46,973 nucleotides of DNA from CAZEPJ01 sp964514105. GTDB lineage: Bacteria; Desulfobacterota; Desulfocorpusculales; Desulfocorpusculum. The DNA lies in NCBI GenBank assembly GCA_964514105.1, contig CAZEPJ010000035.1:1-46973 (forward strand). The letters are read 5' to 3'. Every line of letters starts with the position of its first letter. Position 1 is the first letter of the stretch. Positions 43,303 to 46,973 of the stretch are shown here, piece after piece. Made by a program: the position numbers and the translations under genes. Below the pieces are notes generated by a model. The model was not told where the DNA came from and made no database searches. It saw only the letters and a list, made by a program, of their open reading frames with translations.

Positions 43303-45333
43303 ATGACGGTGGGGGGCGCGGGGGGAGCCGCGGCGGCATCTCGCCCCTGCGGCGAGTTCCGACGGGCGTTGGCAGGATTGGGCGTCCTGCTGCTGGCGTG
43401 CTCCACGGCGTCGCCCCAGGCCCATGGGTGCGGGGATCTGGATCGGGCGCCCCATTCCCGATGGGGGGTGTCGCATCGCGACGGCGTCTCGTGGCTCGTG
43501 ACGCCGTGCGGCGAGCCTTTCTTCTCCCTGGGCGTCAACGCGCTCAACCCGGGCCCGGACCAGCGGGTCCTGGCGGGACGGGTGCACTACAGCTGGAAGG
43601 CGTTCTACCCGTCGATGGAGACCTGGGCCGAGGCGGCCCGGGGGCGCGTGGCGAGGTGGGGATTCAACACGGCAGGTGGGTGGTCGGCCCCGTCCTCCCT
43701 CCTGGGGCTACCCTTCGCGGTCAACCTGGAGCTGGGACGCACCGCCAGCTTTCATTGGGTCGACCCGTTCCACCCGGATACCGAGGCGCGCATGCGCGAG
43801 ACCGCGCGGAGGCTGGTCGCCCCCTACCGGGGGAATCCCCGCCGCATCGGCTATTTCACCGACAACGAGGTGGGGTGGTGGGGCGGGGCCCTGTTCGTGT
43901 ACTACCTGCAGAAGCCTCCCTTCAACCACACCAAGCAATGCCTGGTGCAGCTCCTGCGGGATCATTACGAAGGGGACTGGTCCCGCTTCTGCATCGACTT
44001 TGCCGTTCAGCCGGGGATCGACTCCTTCGACGACCTGCTGCGAACCCACGGCGCGGTGGCCCGGATCCGACCGGGCGGCCAGGGGATCCGCATGGTGAGG
44101 CAGTGGACGGCAATGGTGGCGGGCCGATACTACCGCCTGGCGGCCCAGGCCATCCGTGAGGCGGATCCGGATGCCCTCATCCTGGGGGACCGCCTGCCCA
44201 TTTACTACGACCCTGCGGCCGTGCGGGCCATGGTCCCCCACGTGGATGTCATCTCCACCAACTACAATGTGGACAGCCCCGAGGGATGGGTCGCCCCGTA
44301 CTTCTTCGACGGCCTGGAGCAACTGGCGGGCGGCACGCCGGTGCTCATCTCGGAGTGGTTCTACGCCGCCCGCGAGAACCGAACGGGGAACCGCAACAAC
44401 GGACACCTCATGACCGTGGACACCCAGGCGGAGCGAGCCCTGGGGGCCGCCGCCGCCACAGAGCAGTTCGCCCGGAGGCCCCGAATCGTGGGGGTTCATT
44501 GGTTCCAGTATTTCGACCATCCCGCGGGCGGGCGTCACGACGGCGAGGACTACAATTTCGGGCTGGTGGATGTGGATGACCGTCCGTACGAGGCGCTCAC
44601 CGAGGCCCTGGCGCTGGCCAATGGCCGGGCTCCGGAGGTCCATCGGGGGGCGCGGCGCGACAGGCCTCGGGCCGGCGCCCCCATCTTTGTTCCCTACGCC
44701 CGCATCCATGCGGGAGACGGCTCACTGGCCGACTGGCCCAAACCGGCGAGCCTCCTCCCCCCGTTGCGCGCCCCGGACGGGGAGATCCCGTTCGGGGAGT
44801 TTTACATGAGCTGGAGCGAGCAGGGCCTGAACCTGGCCTTCATCGGCATGGACTACCACGACCTAGAGATCCTGGTCTACGACGGCGACTTCCCGCTGGA
44901 GGAGGCCGTGCGGCTGGACTGGGGGGTGGCCTGGGGCCAAGGGGAGAGACGCTTCAGGCTCTTCGTCATCCCGCCCGAACCCACCAAGGAGACGAAGGAT
45001 CAGTACGCCATGCGGGTGGTCCTCTGTGCCGGGGGCGAGGGGTTGTGCGAGCCCGTGCCCGGGGCGTGGGTGCGCTACTTCGGGTCGGATCAGCCGCGCA
45101 TCACCCTGGAGGCCGCGGTCCCCTGGGAGGCCGTCGGATTGGGAGCGGCGCCCGTGGATGGGACCCTGCGCGTGGAGGTGGGCGCCACGGCGTTCCATCG
45201 GTCCCGCTGGATGTCCCTGAGCGGGGTCAATCCGGGTTCGGCCATGGGGGATGCGTCCCGTTGGCCGGAGGCTCTCCTGGCGCCCAGGGCCCCTCAGGGG
45301 GACGCCCGGGGGGAGAAGGCGGCATGGAGGTGA
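43303..45333 (+). CDS. Glycoside-hydrolase-like lipoprotein with CBM9/DOMON-type C-terminal domain
   Basis: A 676-residue secreted protein. The N-terminus carries a lipobox-like LLLAC (after the hydrophobic LAGLGVLLLAC), so it may be lipid-anchored. The TIM-barrel part resembles agarase/GH50-type clan-A enzymes: candidate acid/base E189 in GYFTDNEVGWWGG and nucleophile E351 in VLISEWFY, then GVHWFQYFDHPAGG and DGEDYNFGLV. From about residue 470 a beta-rich domain starting at GSLADWPKPA resembles CBM9. The ATG at 43303 is chosen for the signal; the frame is open to 43222. It overlaps the next gene by ten bases. Substrate is not known. Confidence 0.7.
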   Translation: MTVGGAGGAAAASRPCGEFRRALAGLGVLLLACSTASPQAHGCGDLDRAPHSRWGVSHRDGVSWLVTPCGEPFFSLGVNALNPGPDQRVLAGRVHYSWKAFYPSMETWAEAARGRVARWGFNTAGGWSAPSSLLGLPFAVNLELGRTASFHWVDPFHPDTEARMRETARRLVAPYRGNPRRIGYFTDNEVGWWGGALFVYYLQKPPFNHTKQCLVQLLRDHYEGDWSRFCIDFAVQPGIDSFDDLLRTHGAVARIRPGGQGIRMVRQWTAMVAGRYYRLAAQAIREADPDALILGDRLPIYYDPAAVRAMVPHVDVISTNYNVDSPEGWVAPYFFDGLEQLAGGTPVLISEWFYAARENRTGNRNNGHLMTVDTQAERALGAAAATEQFARRPRIVGVHWFQYFDHPAGGRHDGEDYNFGLVDVDDRPYEALTEALALANGRAPEVHRGARRDRPRAGAPIFVPYARIHAGDGSLADWPKPASLLPPLRAPDGEIPFGEFYMSWSEQGLNLAFIGMDYHDLEILVYDGDFPLEEAVRLDWGVAWGQGERRFRLFVIPPEPTKETKDQYAMRVVLCAGGEGLCEPVPGAWVRYFGSDQPRITLEAAVPWEAVGLGAAPVDGTLRVEVGATAFHRSRWMSLSGVNPGSAMGDASRWPEALLAPRAPQGDARGEKAAWR

Positions 45334-45809
45334 TTTCCCAGGAAACGGTGGATCGGGCTTGGAGGGAGGTGGGCGCCTTTTCTCCGGCCCGCATGCAGCG
45401 CTACGTCGCGCGGTTGGGCATCGATCAACCCAACCTGCTGGCTTTCATGACCGCGTTCACCCAGGACCTGAAAGAGGACGCCCAGGGCGTGGGCCTCTAT
45501 GTGCTCGCGGTGGTCCACCGCATGTTCGAGTTGCACGCGCCCCGGCCCCTGAAGCGCATATCGGCCAGGCGCATCGAGGACACCTTCGAGGCCCTGGGCG
45601 AGTTCCTGGACAAGGTGGACAGGGCCCACGAGGCCTTCCTGGGGCGCATCGCCGAGACCCAGATCGCGGCGCAGCCGTTCGTCATGAAGTACGTGGTGGA
45701 GGCCCTCATGGAGGTCTCCGAGGATGCAGAAGCCTTGTCCTCAGAAGACGAGGGCTACTTGTTCATGCTCCTCAAGACCGTGGTGGATGTGCTGGACAAG
45801 GCCGGCTGA
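45324..45809 (+). CDS. Hypothetical helical protein
   Basis: A 161-residue soluble, mainly alpha-helical protein with no recognised motif, signal or membrane segment. It starts inside the end of the glycosidase-like gene (10-base overlap, GTG/ATG context GGCATGG) and so is probably translated with it. Charged, Leu/Val-rich helices suggest an oligomeric or binding role, but no function can be assigned. Confidence 0.65.
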   Translation: MEVISQETVDRAWREVGAFSPARMQRYVARLGIDQPNLLAFMTAFTQDLKEDAQGVGLYVLAVVHRMFELHAPRPLKRISARRIEDTFEALGEFLDKVDRAHEAFLGRIAETQIAAQPFVMKYVVEALMEVSEDAEALSSEDEGYLFMLLKTVVDVLDKAG

Positions 45810-45959
45810 AGGCCGGCGAGCGGCGTCTTGCGGGGCGCGGACGGCCGCCGTCGACTTCGGACTTCAAGATGGACCGGGCAGCCCTGGTTGACGCGACCCG
45901 GCGTTTGGAGCGCCCCGACGGTCCCGGAGGGACCGGGCAGATCCCCCGAGGAGGCCGTG

Positions 45960-46433
45960 ATGAAAGTCAACCCCAACTATCTGGCGCCCTGCGGCCTGTA
46001 CTGCGGCGTGTGCGGCATCGAGTACGCCACGAGGGAGAACAACGCGAAATTCCGGGAGCGCCTCCTCGGGGTGTACCGGGGCAAGCTCCCGGGATCGGAA
46101 GACCTCACTCGGGAGGACATCTGCTGTGAAGGGTGCTTGTCCGAGAAGCCTTTCCTCTTCTGCAAGGCCTGCGGCATCAAGAGCTGCACCCGGGAAAAGG
46201 GATACGCCGGCTGCCACGAGTGCCCCCAATTCCCCTGCGGGAGGATCGAGGCCTTTCCCATTCCGGTGGGCAAGCGGGTGATCCTGCGGGCCGTTCCGCA
46301 CTGGCGAGAAGTGGGTACGGAGCAGTTCGTCCGGGACGAGGAGGCACGATACCTTTGTCCGGGCTGCGGGAACCGGCTGTTTCGCGGGGCCAAGAGGTGC
46401 AACCGGTGCAAGATCGACGTGGATGCGGACTGA
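45960..46433 (+). CDS. Cys-rich DUF3795-type protein with C-terminal zinc ribbon
   Basis: A 157-residue protein with sixteen cysteines. The start APCGLYCGVCGIEY and the later CCEGC, CKACGIKSC and GCHECPQFPC follow the DUF3795 pattern of unknown function. A C-terminal CPGC...CNRC pair looks like a zinc ribbon. The ATG at 45960 is preceded by GAGG; the frame is open back to 45828 without protein-like character. It lies 150 bases after the helical protein gene and before tRNA-Asn. Metal or iron-sulfur binding is inference. Confidence 0.8.
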   Translation: MKVNPNYLAPCGLYCGVCGIEYATRENNAKFRERLLGVYRGKLPGSEDLTREDICCEGCLSEKPFLFCKACGIKSCTREKGYAGCHECPQFPCGRIEAFPIPVGKRVILRAVPHWREVGTEQFVRDEEARYLCPGCGNRLFRGAKRCNRCKIDVDAD

Positions 46434-46491
46434 GGGGTCGGCCGGCGGTTGGCCGGTGTCCGGGTGATCCTGCCCCGGGGCGCGATCCCAC

Positions 46492-46521
46492 TTTACAAAG
46501 AGGGGCCCATCTGTGTAGAAT
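46492..46521 (+). promoter_or_regulatory. Probable sigma70 promoter of tRNA-Asn
   Basis: TTTACA (46492-46497), 18 bases, then TAGAAT (46516-46521). This is about 20 bases before the mature tRNA 5' end, as expected for a tRNA promoter. Confidence 0.65.
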
Positions 46522-46541
46522 AATCGCCACGTTAAGTCCGG

Positions 46542-46617
46542 TCCCCGATAGCTCAATCGGCAGAGCGGGTGGCTGTTAACCACTAGGTTGTAGGTTCGAG
46601 TCCTACTCGGGGAGCCA
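46542..46617 (+). tRNA. tRNA-Asn (anticodon GUU)
   Basis: A full cloverleaf of 76 bases. TCCCCGA pairs with TCGGGGA, the D arm has GCTC...GAGC, the anticodon loop CTGTTAA carries GTT, and the T arm contains GGTTCGAGTCC. The discriminator is G and CCA is encoded, unlike the tRNA-Thr gene in this window. Confidence 0.96.
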
Positions 46618-46668
46618 GATTAAAATCAGCTGAACTTCAGCGGTTCTTATTTAACGCAAGACCCCGTG

Positions 46669-46696
46669 GGGCGATCCCCTCGGGGTCTCGTCGTTT
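46669..46696 (+). terminator. Intrinsic terminator after tRNA-Asn
   Basis: AGACCCCG (46669-46676) pairs with CGGGGTCT (46681-46688 with the inner GGGG/CCCC pairing in between), followed by CGTCGTTT. It is about 50 bases after the tRNA. Confidence 0.7.
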
Positions 46697-46718
46697 CAGG
46701 GGTTGTCACGCCGACTTA

Positions 46719-46751
46719 CCTGCCTGCCGTGCCGGGCACGGCGCAGGCAGG
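46719..46751. repeat. GC-rich palindromic repeat
   Basis: CCTGCCTG (46719-46726) is matched by CAGGCAGG (46744-46751), with CCGTGCC/GGGCACGG nested between. CCTGCC-type units recur further on (about 46781-46816). It resembles the palindromic intergenic repeats scattered in many environmental genomes. Confidence 0.55.
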
Positions 46752-46973
46752 CGCCCGCCCGCGCATCCGCCCCGATTCCCCGCCTGCCGAAGGCCCCGCC
46801 TGTGCCGTTGGAACGGCAGACTGGTCGGCGCGGGCATGCCCGTTTCGAGGTCCGCCGCCTGCGGCTCGGGCGCAAACGTTGCGGATGCGCGCGCCCTCCG
46901 AGAATGTCCTCTCCGAATTCCTCCGTTCTGAAGTCCTTCGAGCCGCCTTGTTCAACAGCCCGGCTGCATCCGG

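Larger units (their letters stand above)
46618..46973. other. Non-coding tail after tRNA-Asn
   Basis: No convincing gene is seen here. A small hairpin GCTGAACTTCAGC (46629-46641) lies just after the tRNA and is followed by a T-rich stretch. After the terminator the sequence is made of GC-rich palindromic pieces, up to the window edge. Confidence 0.6.

Noticed and set aside
46716..46955. 79-residue minus-strand ORF near the window end
   Set aside because: It lies across palindromic repeats, has Arg/Ala/Gly-rich content, no ribosome binding site and no recognisable motif.
1..46973. CRISPR array or phage/defence genes
   Set aside because: No regularly spaced direct repeats, cas genes, phage structural genes or restriction/abortive-infection genes were seen.

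Overview
This is a GC-rich bacterial window with about 36 intact or nearly intact protein genes, two tRNA genes and one decayed transposase. Most starts have a clear Shine-Dalgarno sequence, and coding density is high. A tungsten/molybdopterin aldehyde oxidoreductase, TRAP transporters, an Fe-dependent alcohol dehydrogenase and a B12-type radical SAM protein suggest an anaerobic or facultative organic-acid user. A Desulfobacterota-like or NC10/Rokubacteria-like lineage is possible, but that placement is only inference; no rRNA or other good marker gene is present.

Layout. (1) 1-2150 is a visibly less GC-rich accessory stretch holding a glycosidase-like ORF cut by the window edge and a decayed IS66 transposase. 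It abuts the 3' side of tRNA-Thr(CGU), 2163-2234, minus strand. (2) 2428-14255, minus strand, is one tightly packed ten-gene unit led by hisG: a methyltransferase, a secreted two-domain protein, a complete Dpp/Opp-type peptide ABC transporter (two permeases, two ATPases, two substrate-binding proteins) and an M42 aminopeptidase. (3) 14765-25701, plus strand, is a catabolic unit: a 3-hydroxyisobutyrate-dehydrogenase-family reductase, an aldehyde oxidoreductase (AOR), a MoaD-like carrier ending in Gly-Gly, a GntR/FCD regulator, a DctPQM TRAP transporter, an Fe-alcohol dehydrogenase, a methylmalonate-semialdehyde-dehydrogenase-type enzyme and a ferritin-like protein. It ends in a good intrinsic terminator. 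(4) 25771-29003 holds a membrane protein with a spermidine-synthase-like domain and an alpha/beta hydrolase. (5) 29162-32223 is a TAXI-type TRAP transporter behind a near-consensus sigma70 promoter, closed by a terminator. (6) 32453-38130 is a complete branched-chain-amino-acid-type (Liv) ABC operon with its own promoter. (7) 38181-46433 holds endonuclease IV, a B12-binding radical SAM protein with DUF4070-like features, a NitT/TauT-type ABC importer, a glycosidase-like lipoprotein, an orphan helical protein and a Cys-rich DUF3795-type protein. (8) tRNA-Asn(GUU) follows, then a non-coding, repeat-rich tail.

Five complete or near-complete solute uptake systems of different families occupy about half of the genes, so the region looks devoted to scavenging small organic compounds. 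The most interesting part is the 14765-25701 cluster. It couples TRAP uptake and two families of alcohol/hydroxyacid dehydrogenase to a CoA-acylating semialdehyde dehydrogenase and to an AOR whose third iron-sulfur cysteine position is a histidine. The AOR is paired with what may be its own MoaD-like carrier. The substrate cannot be read from the sequence.
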